Source: Microvirga terrestris (GTDB taxonomy: Bacteria; Pseudomonadota; Alphaproteobacteria; Rhizobiales; Beijerinckiaceae). Taken from it: a stretch of DNA of 54,049 nt. Within the stretch, counting starts at the first letter, position 1; every line of letters starts with the position of its first letter. The notes below the pieces were generated by a model that did not search any database, was not told the DNA's origin, and worked only from the letters and a program-made list of their open reading frames with translations. Both the position numbers and the translations under genes were made by a program. This document shows positions 40,981 to 50,178 of this stretch, one piece after another. Location: positions 1 to 54,049 of the forward strand of contig NZ_JADQDN010000016.1 of the NCBI RefSeq assembly GCF_015694425.1, in the 5' to 3' direction.

Positions 40981-41853
40981 ATGACAGCATCCCCGTCGCA
41001 ACGCTTCGTCCTGACGCTCGCCTGTCCGAACCGTCCAGGCATCGTGGCCGCGGTGGCGGGGCATCTGTCGGATGCCGGCCTCAACATTCTCGATGCCCAG
41101 CAATATGACGACACGCAGACGGATCGTTTCTTCATGCGTGTCGTGTTCGATCCCGTGTCGGGTGAGGCCGATCTCGATGCGCTCAAGAGCGGCTTCGTGC
41201 CGCTCAGCCAGCGCTTCTCCATGACGTGGACTCTGCGTGATCCGGCCGTGAAGCGCCGGGTCGTGCTGCTGGTGTCGAAGTTCGACCATTGCCTGGCGGA
41301 TCTTCTCTACCGCTGGCGCATCGATGAGCTCGATTTCGAGCCCGCCGGAATCATCGCCAATCATCCGGTCGAGACCTACACCCATGTGGGCCTCGGCAAC
41401 ATCCCGTTCCACTACCTGCCGGTCACGAAGGATACGAAGCTGGAGCAGGAGGCGAAGGTCTGGGAAATCATCCGCGAGTCGAAGGCCGATCTCGTGGTGC
41501 TCGCACGCTACATGCAGGTTCTCTCCGACGGGTTGAGCGCGAAGCTCGCCGGGCGCTGCATCAACATCCACCATTCGTTCCTGCCCAGCTTCAAGGGTGC
41601 CAAGCCCTACCATCAGGCCCATGCCCGCGGCGTGAAGCTGATCGGCGCCACCGCGCATTATGTGACCTCGGACCTCGACGAAGGCCCGATCATCGCCCAG
41701 GACGTGGAGTCGATCACGCACCGCGACACGGCCGACGATCTCGTGCGCAAGGGCCGCGACATCGAACGCCGCGTGCTGGCCCGCGCCGTGCGCTACCACC
41801 TTGAAGACCGCATCCTGCTCAATGGGCGCAAGACGGTGGTGTTTGCGGATTAG
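40981..41853 (+). CDS. purU: Formyltetrahydrofolate deformylase
   Basis: The product is 290 residues from ATG 40981, only 13 bases after serA. An N-terminal ACT domain ([20 protein letters not shown]) is followed by a formyltransferase-type domain with [17 protein letters not shown] and [16 protein letters not shown], which hold the catalytic Asn/His/Asp set. It releases formate from 10-formyl-THF. Co-transcription with serC and serA connects serine synthesis with the one-carbon pool. Confidence 0.95.
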   Translation: MTASPSQRFVLTLACPNRPGIVAAVAGHLSDAGLNILDAQQYDDTQTDRFFMRVVFDPVSGEADLDALKSGFVPLSQRFSMTWTLRDPAVKRRVVLLVSKFDHCLADLLYRWRIDELDFEPAGIIANHPVETYTHVGLGNIPFHYLPVTKDTKLEQEAKVWEIIRESKADLVVLARYMQVLSDGLSAKLAGRCINIHHSFLPSFKGAKPYHQAHARGVKLIGATAHYVTSDLDEGPIIAQDVESITHRDTADDLVRKGRDIERRVLARAVRYHLEDRILLNGRKTVVFAD

Positions 41854-41875
41854 CGCCGCGGATCACCGCACTTGC

Positions 41876-41967
41876 CACGTCATCACCGGCCTTGTGCCGG
41901 TGATCCCGATTACATGAAGCGCAGAATCTCAGAGAATCGAGATGGCCGGGACAGGCCCGGCCATGAC
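41876..41967 (-). repeat. Palindromic repeat family 1, copy 3 (inverted)
   Basis: ATCACCGGC-CTTGT-GCCGGTGAT comes first and ATGGCCGGG-ACAGG-CCCGGCCAT second, the reverse of the copies at 4904 and 13114. A different short palindromic segment (GTCATCCCCGGCGCACGAAG, about 41975-42080) follows it. It lies between the convergent purU and EamA-family genes. Confidence 0.85.
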
Positions 41968-42086
41968 GAGGAGGGTGTCATCCCCGGCGCACGAAGTGCG
42001 GGAAGGGGATCCATAGCAACGAGCGTATGAGTGGATTCCCTTCCCCTCCGCTGACGCGTCCTTCCGGGAACGACAGTGGCGGGTCT

Positions 42087-42992
42087 CTACCGCCGCCGCT
42101 CTGAGAGCCAGATGCCGCCGAGCACCAGCACGAGGCCTCCGGCATGGTAGAGCGCGAAAGGCTCGCCCAGCAGCACCACCGCAAGCAGGGCGCCGAAGAC
42201 CGGCACGAGATTGACGAAGAGGCCCGCCCTGGCCGGGCCGATGAGCTCCACGCCGCGCATGAAGAAGACCTGCGACAGCAGCGAGGGCAGGAGGCCCACA
42301 TAGAGCAGGATCAGCCATCCTTTGGGGGTTGGAAATTGCAGGTTGCCCTGTGCGGCTTCGATCCAGAGGAGGGGCAGCGATGTCGTGAAGGCCACGGCCG
42401 CCAGGGCTGCGAAGAAGGTCAGGCCCGCAATGGCCGGGCGGTGGCGCAGGCCGAGTGTGTAGCCCGCATAGAACACGCAGGCGATCAGTGTCCACACATC
42501 GCCGATGTTGAGCGCGAGGGTCCGGAGAATCTCGAAATCGGCCTTCACTGAGACCAGGATGACTCCGAGGATCGTGACGATCATGCCGATGATCTGCAGC
42601 GGGATGACGCGCGCACCGAAGAACAGCACGGTGCCAAGCAGCACGAGAACCGGGATCGAACCCTGAAAAATCGTGAGATTGACGGCGGTCGTGTAATGCG
42701 CGGCTGCGTAGAACAGCGCGTTGAAGCCGGTGAACCCGAAGGCTCCCATGAGGATCGTGAAGACCCAGCGCTCCCTGATCTGCGGCCATGCCGCAATCAC
42801 CTGCCGGCCGACGAGCGGCAGCAGCACGACCACCACGATGACCCAGCGCAGGCAGGTGAGCATCATGGGCGACACCTCGCCCACGGCGAGCCGCCCGGCA
42901 ATGGCATTGCCGCCCCACATCAGCGTGGTCAGGGTCAGGAGCACATAGGCCTGCCCCCATGTTCCCTTCCAAAGCGCGTGCAGGATTTTCAT
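42087..42992 (-). CDS. EamA-family (DMT) transporter
   Basis: The product is 301 residues from ATG 42992. Ten membrane segments form two EamA repeats; the first carries LLTLTTLMWGGNAIAGRLAV and the second ends ALLAVVLLGEPFALYHAGGL with its conserved GE. These transporters export amino acids, metabolites or nucleosides; the substrate cannot be told. It is transcribed divergently from the amidotransferase-like gene with a 76-base gap. Confidence 0.88.
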   Translation of the reverse strand: MKILHALWKGTWGQAYVLLTLTTLMWGGNAIAGRLAVGEVSPMMLTCLRWVIVVVVLLPLVGRQVIAAWPQIRERWVFTILMGAFGFTGFNALFYAAAHYTTAVNLTIFQGSIPVLVLLGTVLFFGARVIPLQIIGMIVTILGVILVSVKADFEILRTLALNIGDVWTLIACVFYAGYTLGLRHRPAIAGLTFFAALAAVAFTTSLPLLWIEAAQGNLQFPTPKGWLILLYVGLLPSLLSQVFFMRGVELIGPARAGLFVNLVPVFGALLAVVLLGEPFALYHAGGLVLVLGGIWLSERRR

Positions 42993-43068
42993 CGGAGGCC
43001 AGACCTTATTGCACTTGCTGCCATGCGCCGTTCGGCTAAACCGGCATGACGACAGGCGGGTGACACAC

Positions 43069-43932
43069 ATGGCCTTACGGTTTCTGGTGGTTGAGGGCAA
43101 TACGCGGGGCGCAAGGCAGGCCCACAGGGACGCCTATGGACTCACGCTCTCCGAGTCCTACGCGGAGGTGATCCAGGGGATCGCCCAGGATGCGGTCTGC
43201 GACATCGCCTTCCCGACCGATGAGGGCGCGAACCTGCCCGATGCGGCGGGGCTCGAATCCTATGACGGCATCGTGCTCACCGGCTCGCACCTCAACATCT
43301 ACGATCGCACCCCCGAAATCCTGCGCCAGATCGACTTGATGCGGGCGACGTTCGCCTCCCGCACGCCGTCCTTCGGCTCCTGCTGGGGGCTACAGGTGGC
43401 AGCGGTCGCGGCCGACGGGGACGTGCGTCAGAACCCCCTCGGGCGCGAAGTCGGCATCGCCCGTAGGCTCACGCGGACGGAAGCGGGCAGGGCGCATCCG
43501 CTGCTCGACGGCCGCCCGGCCGCCTATGACGCGCCCGCCATCCATCTCGACATGGTCGCGGCCGTGCCGGAGGACTGCACGGTTCTTGCGAGCAACGCAT
43601 TGTCGCCCGTGCAGGCCGCCGAGATCCGTCGCGACGGCGGCACGTTCTGGGGCGTGCAATATCACCCGGAGTTCTCGCTCGGCGAACTCGCCGCCATCTT
43701 GAGCCGCCGCACCGACATCCTCGTGCGGGAGGGCTTCTGCCGCACGCCCGAGGAGGCCCTGGCCTATGCGGAGGATCTCGCAACGCTCGACAAGGATCCG
43801 GCGCGGTTCGATCTCGCCTGGCGCCACGGCATCGATGCGGAGGTTCTCGAGCCTGCCCGCCGCACCCGCGAAATCCGCAACTTCATCGAGCACCGGGTGC
43901 GGACGGAGAAGAGCGCGCGCGGGCGGGCATGA
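43069..43932 (+). CDS. Class I glutamine amidotransferase-like protein
   Basis: The product is 287 residues from ATG 43069. The nucleophile elbow GSCWGLQVAA (about residue 104) and the C-terminal YHPEFSLGE (about 200) give the Cys-His-Glu triad of class I amidotransferases. No synthetase domain is attached. Stand-alone members include GMP synthase-like and gamma-glutamyl hydrolase-type proteins. The substrate is unknown. The C-terminal 70 residues (EDLATLDKDPARFDLAWRHG) are an extra helical extension. Confidence 0.82.
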   Translation: MALRFLVVEGNTRGARQAHRDAYGLTLSESYAEVIQGIAQDAVCDIAFPTDEGANLPDAAGLESYDGIVLTGSHLNIYDRTPEILRQIDLMRATFASRTPSFGSCWGLQVAAVAADGDVRQNPLGREVGIARRLTRTEAGRAHPLLDGRPAAYDAPAIHLDMVAAVPEDCTVLASNALSPVQAAEIRRDGGTFWGVQYHPEFSLGELAAILSRRTDILVREGFCRTPEEALAYAEDLATLDKDPARFDLAWRHGIDAEVLEPARRTREIRNFIEHRVRTEKSARGRA

Positions 43933-44006
43933 GGCTGACTTTCCGCCTTTGGAAAGGATCGCGAAGGCGCGTCGATACCGGCATCGGGCGCGGCCTCAGG
44001 GACTCA

Positions 44007-44360
44007 TCAAGGGTCGAAAGTCACCTGCATCACCTTCCACTGCGCATAGCGGTGGGTGATGCTCGCAGGAATGTGGAAAGGCGCACAGCGTTTCACGGCC
44101 TTCAAGGCTGCCTGAGCATTTACGGAAGCAGGATCTCCACGGACCACCCTAGGTTCCTGTGCGAGTGAACCATCCAGGTTCAACCTTATCTCAACCACCG
44201 GCGCCTCGCTGCTTAGGGCTTGTTGAGGAACGGCGTAACACTTCATGAACTGATCAATGAAGATCGGAATGAGGTCGGCGCGGGGGTTTCCCGCAGTTAC
44301 ACAGCCTGAAAGGCCGGCTGCGAGCAGAACGAGAACGGGTGCAGAGATAAGCCGGTTCAT
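44007..44360 (-). CDS. Small lipoprotein resembling the TolA C-terminal domain
   Basis: The product is 117 residues from ATG 44360, with AAGGA 8 bases upstream. A signal peptide ends in a lipobox (AAGLSGC). The mature part parallels the C-terminal domain of TolA in this window: FMKCYAVPQQ matches [25 protein letters not shown] matches [27 protein letters not shown] matches [12 protein letters not shown], and MQVTFDP matches LDVTFDL. It lacks TolA's membrane anchor and helix. It could bind TolB/Pal or a phage-receptor partner from the outer membrane. That role is inference. Confidence 0.8.
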   Translation of the reverse strand: MNRLISAPVLVLLAAGLSGCVTAGNPRADLIPIFIDQFMKCYAVPQQALSSEAPVVEIRLNLDGSLAQEPRVVRGDPASVNAQAALKAVKRCAPFHIPASITHRYAQWKVMQVTFDP

Positions 44361-44446
44361 TGAAGCGTCCTTTCCCCGACTCATACAGCTCCGGTTCGAA
44401 CTTCGGAACTCTGTTTCGTAATTCAAAGAATGTTCCTATTTTGTTC

Positions 44447-44475
44447 TTGACAATTCTCCTAACCTGGGTTATATC
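44447..44475 (+). promoter_or_regulatory. Strong sigma-70-type promoter
   Basis: TTGACA (44447-44452) and TATATC (44470-44475) are separated by exactly 17 bases. It points into a gap with no convincing gene, and transcription would start near 44482. It is among the best promoter matches in the window. Confidence 0.65.
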
Positions 44476-44481
44476 GTTGTG

Positions 44482-44720
44482 TAGATCTGCTCCTGTCGAG
44501 GGGCGCGCTCGCGAGGCGTCGCAGTGTGGGGGCAGACACGGTCCTGTGCAGAGGTTTCGCAAACCTGTGCGACAGGAGGCCCAGGCTGTGGGCCGGTGGT
44601 CGGAATCGGTTCCAGGCCCCCGTCGAGCAGACGGGCAACGCCTGGAACGGTCACCGGGCTGGTCTCGCCTGAACGCCTAAAGAAGCCGTGCGCGAAGAGG
44701 CACTCCGGCTCTTCCTTCTC
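44482..44720 (+). ncRNA. Candidate structured non-coding RNA (unrecognised)
   Basis: The segment follows a consensus-like promoter. A 9-bp stem CTCCTGTCG / CGACAGGAG (44490-44498 with 44570-44578) encloses a hairpin AGGTTT-CGC-AAACCT. Next come GCCCA-GGCTG-TGGGC (44579-44593) and a two-part hairpin GTTCCAGGC / GCCTGGAAC (44609-44617 with 44640-44648) enclosing CCCGTC-GAGCA-GACGGG. A last hairpin at 44681-44713 (GTGC..GCAC inside GCC..GGC) precedes TCTTCCTTCTC. It does not match 6S, SRP, RNase P or tmRNA landmarks that I know. The ends are estimates. Confidence 0.5.
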
Positions 44721-44902
44721 ACCATCCATCATCGAGCCGGGCTGCCAGTCGCGCCACCCTCGATCTTAACTTTAGGCTCGCAGCTCACGCTGCGGGCCCC
44801 AAGGTGCTGGCTCTTTGACATGACAGTGGAGAACCACATTCCCGCCTTTCCGGTGTTTATGATGCGGGGATGCAGGGCTCATTCCGCCTTGACCTGAGGC
44901 GC

Positions 44903-44969
44903 ATGATCCACCATGAGGGTTTGCAAGGTTTTTAACCCAGCCCTGGCCTTGCGCCGGGGCTTTTTCATG
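44903..44969 (+). promoter_or_regulatory. Candidate purA attenuator (terminator with competing antiterminator)
   Basis: A 9-bp terminator stem (AGCCCTGGC / GCCGGGGCT, 44939-44947 with 44953-44961, one G-T pair) followed by TTTTTC lies 18 bases before the purA start. GCAAGG at 44923-44928 can pair instead with CCTTGC at 44947-44952, which would open the terminator. A ten-codon frame starting at ATG 44903 (MIHHEGLQGF) stops at 44933-44935, just before the terminator. This fits transcription attenuation of purA; the signal is unknown. Confidence 0.5.
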
Positions 44970-44983
44970 TGAGGGTTTGAGCG

Positions 44984-46276
<1,293 letters not shown>

Positions 46277-46311
46277 CGGCGAGGCCTTAGCGGGTCCATT
46301 TGCGAAGAGAA

Positions 46312-47511
46312 ATGGCAGATTATTACCCTCTCATCGCCCGAGCCGTCGAAGGCCTGCCCGAGCAGAACGCCGATAAGCGGCACGCTGTCTACGAGCGTGC
46401 CCGTACGGCGCTGATCGCGCAGCTCCGCTCGCTCAACCCGCCCCTGTCCGAGGCCGAGATCCAGAAGGAAAGCCGCTCCCTGGATGACGCCATCAACCGG
46501 GTCGAGGCGGATTATGCGCCGCTGGCTGGGTTCGATGCCGATGCCTTCTCGACCATGTTGACAGAGGAGCAACCAGCTCAGCCGGAATCTGAGGGCTCGC
46601 GGGGCGCCACCTCAGTTCATGGATTGCGGGCGCCTGCTCCTCAGGCGGCTCAGGATGACGGCATCGACGAGTCTTATGCCGAGCCCGCCGTGGCCCGGCC
46701 CAAGATCGACAGCCGCCCTCACCCGGCCATGCAGAACAAGGGACGGGCGCGCACCATCGTGTTCGGCTCTGTCCTGGCACTCGTGATCGCGGCCATTGCG
46801 GCCTTCGCGTTCCTGTGGCGCGACAGGCCCGAGAACCTCGCCCCCGAGAGCCCTGTCGCGGAGGCGCCGGCAACGCCGCCGGCCGATTCCAAAATCAACG
46901 AACGCGTCGGCGGAGGGCAGGCCTCACCCCCGGCCGCCACCCCTAACCCCGCACCGCGCCAGGAAACAGGCGTCGTGCAGCGTGCGGTCTTCTACGAGGA
47001 AGATCCCGCCAATCCTCAAGCCCCCAAGGCCCAGGTCGGGCGCGTGACGTGGCGCCTCGAAGACGTCAATCCGGGCCAGGGCCAGCCCCTGGAGCGGGCC
47101 GTGATCGCCAATGTGGACATCCCGGATGCGGGGCTCACCATGAAGATGGTGCTGCGGCGCAATCTCGACTCCACGCTTCCGGCCTCCCACACGGTCGAGC
47201 TGACCTTCACGACCCGCGCCAGCGATACGAACCGCGTGATCCGTGACGTGGGCCTGCTGCAGTTCAAGAGCGAGGAGGCCGCACGGGGCACCCCGGTCGC
47301 CGGCCTGCCGGTGCCCGTGCGCGAGAACCTGTTCCTGATCGGCCTTTCCAACCTGCAGGCCGATGTGGCGCGCAACACCCAGCTGTTCGTGCGCCGCAAC
47401 TGGATCGACCTGCCGGTGCGGATGGCGTCGGGCCAGAGGGCTATCTTGAGCTTCGAGAAGGGCGGCTCCGGCGAACAGGTGATCAACGACGCCTTCAGCC
47501 AATGGCAGTAG
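46312..47511 (+). CDS. Hypothetical membrane protein between purA and rpoH
   Basis: The product is 399 residues from ATG 46312. A helical cytosolic part (1-150, ADYYPLIARAVEGLPEQNAD) precedes one membrane segment (about 151-170, TIVFGSVLALVIAAIAAFAF). A proline/alanine linker follows, then a periplasmic, strand-rich domain (about 225-399) with WRLEDVNPGQGQPLERAV and VELTFTTRASDTNRVIRDVG. It looks like the conserved unknown protein found near rpoH in Hyphomicrobiales. I do not recognise a function. Confidence 0.75.
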   Translation: MADYYPLIARAVEGLPEQNADKRHAVYERARTALIAQLRSLNPPLSEAEIQKESRSLDDAINRVEADYAPLAGFDADAFSTMLTEEQPAQPESEGSRGATSVHGLRAPAPQAAQDDGIDESYAEPAVARPKIDSRPHPAMQNKGRARTIVFGSVLALVIAAIAAFAFLWRDRPENLAPESPVAEAPATPPADSKINERVGGGQASPPAATPNPAPRQETGVVQRAVFYEEDPANPQAPKAQVGRVTWRLEDVNPGQGQPLERAVIANVDIPDAGLTMKMVLRRNLDSTLPASHTVELTFTTRASDTNRVIRDVGLLQFKSEEAARGTPVAGLPVPVRENLFLIGLSNLQADVARNTQLFVRRNWIDLPVRMASGQRAILSFEKGGSGEQVINDAFSQWQ

Positions 47512-47528
47512 GCGAGGCAATTCCTAAA

Positions 47529-47569
47529 AAGCAAAAAGCCGCGCAGGAAGCGCGGCTCTTTTTTTGTTG
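47529..47569. terminator. Bidirectional terminator between unknown gene and rpoH
   Basis: A 9-bp stem (AGCCGCGC / GCGCGGCT core) with loop AGGAA is followed by CTTTTTTTG on the + strand and preceded by AAAAAGCAAAAA, which gives a T-run on the minus strand. It ends both convergent genes. Confidence 0.85.
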
Positions 47570-47586
47570 GGCATGCCTATGAAGGC

Positions 47587-48477
47587 TTAGGCCTCGGCCT
47601 CCGAGGTCTCGATCTGGGTCAGGTTCTTCTTGACCGCATCCTGGATTTTCTCGAAGGCGCGCACCTCGATCTGGCGCACTCGTTCGCGGGAGACGCCGAA
47701 CTCCGTGGAGAGTTCCTCCAGGGTGATCGGATCATCCGAGAGGCGCCGCGCCTCGAAGATGCGGCGCTCGCGCGGGTTGAGGACGGAGAGCGCGTTGCGC
47801 AGGGCCTTGAGCCGGTTCTGACCTTCCTCTTCCTCGACGAGCACCTGCTCCTGAGTCTGGCCCTGGTCGACGAGCCAGTCCTGCCATTCGCCGCCGCCTT
47901 CGCCCTCATCCCGCAAAGGAGCGTTGAGGGACGAGTCACCACCGAGCCGGCGGTTCATGTCCACCACGTCCTGCTCGGTCACGCCGAGCTGTGTGGCGAT
48001 CCGCTTGACGTTGTCAGGGTGCAGGTCGCCTTCCTCGAAGGCGGAGATGCGGCCCTTCGCCTTGCGCAGGTTGAAGAACAGCTTCTTCTGGTTCGCAGTG
48101 GTGCCCATCTTCACGAGGGACCAGGATCGCAGGATATATTCTTGAATCGCCGCCTTGATCCACCACATGGCATAAGTGGCGAGGCGGAAGCCCTTGTCGG
48201 GCTCGAAGCGCTTGACGGCCTGCATCAGGCCGACATTGCCTTCCGACACCACCTCGCCGATCGGCAGACCATAGCCACGGTAGCCCATGGCGATCTTGGC
48301 GACCAGGCGCAGGTGGGATGTAACGAGCTTGTGGGCGGCTTCGCGATCTCCATGCTCACGCCAACGCTTGGCGAGCATGTATTCCTCATGCGGTTCGAGC
48401 ATGGGGAAGCGACGGATCTCGTCGAGATAGCGCGAAAGGCCTCCTTCATTGGCAAGCACCGGAAGCGCTGTAGCCAT
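47587..48477 (-). CDS. rpoH: RNA polymerase sigma factor RpoH (sigma-32)
   Basis: The product is 296 residues from ATG 48477, with AAGGAGG ideally placed. Region 2 carries LRLVAKIAMGYRGYGLPIGE and the promoter-melting FRLATYAMWWIKAAIQEYIL. The RpoH box QKKLFFNLRKAK identifies the family. Region 4 has the helix-turn-helix TLEELSTEFGVSRERVRQIE. It directs heat-shock transcription; the ftsH promoter at 28.9 kb may be a target. Alphaproteobacteria often have two rpoH genes, and which one this is cannot be told. Confidence 0.96.
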   Translation of the reverse strand: MATALPVLANEGGLSRYLDEIRRFPMLEPHEEYMLAKRWREHGDREAAHKLVTSHLRLVAKIAMGYRGYGLPIGEVVSEGNVGLMQAVKRFEPDKGFRLATYAMWWIKAAIQEYILRSWSLVKMGTTANQKKLFFNLRKAKGRISAFEEGDLHPDNVKRIATQLGVTEQDVVDMNRRLGGDSSLNAPLRDEGEGGGEWQDWLVDQGQTQEQVLVEEEEGQNRLKALRNALSVLNPRERRIFEARRLSDDPITLEELSTEFGVSRERVRQIEVRAFEKIQDAVKKNLTQIETSEAEA

Positions 48478-48665
48478 CGTGTCTCCTCCTTTGGCTCCCT
48501 CACCGCGAGGCAAGCCTGTGGCGACCCCCTCCCATGGCTGGCCGCCCAACCTCTTCATATAATCGGTTCAATCTCGTCCGAATAGAGGCGTCAGGCTTCA
48601 AGACGTGGTGAACGCATCAGAATCGCAAGGGTGCCAGCGTGGCCGGATTTTGCGACCCATTGACG

Positions 48666-49664
48666 CTAAATTTCCGCCCGCAGAGCCTCGAGCAGGGTCG
48701 CCAGATCGGCCGGGAGAGAGCTCTCAAACCGCATGAACTCACCGCTTCGCGGGTGTTCGAAACCGAGGATGGTCGCGTGCAGGGCCTGCCGGCCAAGAGC
48801 CGTGAGCGCCTCCCGCGACCGCTCCGAGAGGCGGTTCGCCTTCGTCTTGAAGCCGGAGCCGTAGGTTGCATCGCCCAAGAGCGGATGCCCGAGATGGGCC
48901 ATGTGGACCCGGATCTGGTGAGTGCGTCCGGTCTCCAGCTCGCATCGGACGAGGCTTGCGAGGGGCTGAGCCGCAGGCAGGCTCTCGAGGAGTTCGTAAT
49001 GGGTGATGGCATAGCGGCCGCGCTCCTCGCCCACCACCACGATCTTCTCGCGGTTGTGGGTGGAGCGGGCAAGCGCCGCCTCCACGGTCCCGCGCCGCCG
49101 CTCCGGCGCCCCCCAGACGATGGCGAGATAGGCTCGCTCCAGCGGGCCCGTGCGGCCATGGTCGGCGAACTGCGCCGAGAGGGCCTGATGGGCGACATCG
49201 TTCTTGGCCACCACCAGCAGGCCCGACGTATCCTTGTCGAGCCGGTGCACGATCCCCGGCCGCTTGACCCCGCCGATGCCCGACAGGCTCTCGCCACAAT
49301 GGGCGATGAGCGCATTCACGAGCGTGCCTGAATCGTGCCCAGCGGCAGGATGCACCACGAGGCCTGGGGGCTTGTCGATGACGATCACGTCGTCATCCTC
49401 ATAGACGATGCTGAGCGCCATCACCTCGCCGGCGGGTTCCGCCGGCACCGCCGGCGGCACGCTCAACCCGATGCGGGCGCCGCCGCCCACCTTGCGGTTG
49501 GAGTCCAGCACCGGCGCGCCGTCGACGGTCACCCGGCCATCGCGGATCAACGCCTGCAGGCGGCTGCGCGACAGGTCTCCCTGGAGCCGCGCCAGCACGC
49601 GATCGAGCCGCTCGGGCGCAAGACCATCCTCCACCGTCCATTCATGCTGTGTCGCGTCGTTCAC
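48666..49664 (-). CDS. rluD: RluD-family 23S rRNA pseudouridine synthase
   Basis: The product is 332 residues from GTG 49664, with GAGG 5 bases upstream. An N-terminal S4 RNA-binding domain (ERLDRVLARLQGDLSRSRLQ) precedes the catalytic domain with the Asp motif HRLDKDTSGLLVVAK. RTHQIRVHMAHLGHPLLGD follows. It should modify uridines of 23S rRNA helix 69. The neighbouring rpoH on the same strand is usual in this group. Confidence 0.92.
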   Translation of the reverse strand: MNDATQHEWTVEDGLAPERLDRVLARLQGDLSRSRLQALIRDGRVTVDGAPVLDSNRKVGGGARIGLSVPPAVPAEPAGEVMALSIVYEDDDVIVIDKPPGLVVHPAAGHDSGTLVNALIAHCGESLSGIGGVKRPGIVHRLDKDTSGLLVVAKNDVAHQALSAQFADHGRTGPLERAYLAIVWGAPERRRGTVEAALARSTHNREKIVVVGEERGRYAITHYELLESLPAAQPLASLVRCELETGRTHQIRVHMAHLGHPLLGDATYGSGFKTKANRLSERSREALTALGRQALHATILGFEHPRSGEFMRFESSLPADLATLLEALRAEI

Positions 49665-49758
49665 CGCATCCTCATTTTCGGTCGTCCTTCGCTTTTTCCA
49701 GCAAAAGGGCTTGATGCAAATCATAAGGGTGGTTATACGAGCGGCCTCCACCTTGCTA

Positions 49759-49834
49759 GCTCCCTTCGTCTAGCGGTCTAGGACGTCGCCCTCTCACGGC
49801 GAAAACAGGGGTTCGAGTCCCCTAGGGAGCGCCA
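49759..49834 (+). tRNA. tRNA-Glu (CTC)
   Basis: A full cloverleaf of 76 bases includes an encoded CCA. The acceptor stem is GCTCCCT / AGGGAGC, the D arm includes TCTAGCGGTCTAGGA, and the anticodon loop CTCTCAC within CGCC/GGCG gives CTC. The T arm is CAGGGGTTCGAGTCCCCTA. Its last 15 bases are repeated exactly at 52214-52228, so it is the attachment site of the adjacent insert. Confidence 0.97.
49820..49834 (+). repeat. Attachment repeat attL (tRNA-Glu 3' end)
   Basis: CCCTAGGGAGCGCCA, the tRNA 3' end, recurs unchanged at 52214-52228. It is a typical crossover target for tyrosine recombinases. Confidence 0.8.
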
Positions 49835-50178
49835 AAGTCTTTATTTATCAAAGACTTAGCAAGGTATGTTGCCAAGTAGATTGAGCGGCAGCTCTCAATT
49901 TGGCAGGCTTGCAGATCTATCGAACCTCCGCAGGGCTTATTACTCTAAATCACCTTTGTTGCAGCTTGCAGCCAAAGACTCACTCTCACGTGCCAGGATA
50001 ACGCTGCTCAATTCTGAATCTACTGCAGTGCAGCACCTATCTGATAAGCTAAAGAAATCCCAGAGACTGCGCTAATCCAAATCGGCTGATGTAAGCCTGC
50101 ACATCCTATATCGCCTTGTAGGATCGTCTGAATGCGCTTTAATAACATTCCTATAAGAAAGATGTCTTGTGGATTCTG

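Noticed and set aside
44482..44720. tmRNA, SRP RNA or RNase P RNA
   Set aside because: No ANDNYA-type tag codons, no SRP GGAAGG/GCAGC tetraloop block and no RNase P GAGGAAAGTCC core were found.
44469..44732. An 87-codon - strand frame inside the structured RNA region
   Set aside because: No ribosome site, no hydrophobic or domain pattern, and the symmetric helices explain the open frame better. I could not fully exclude it.
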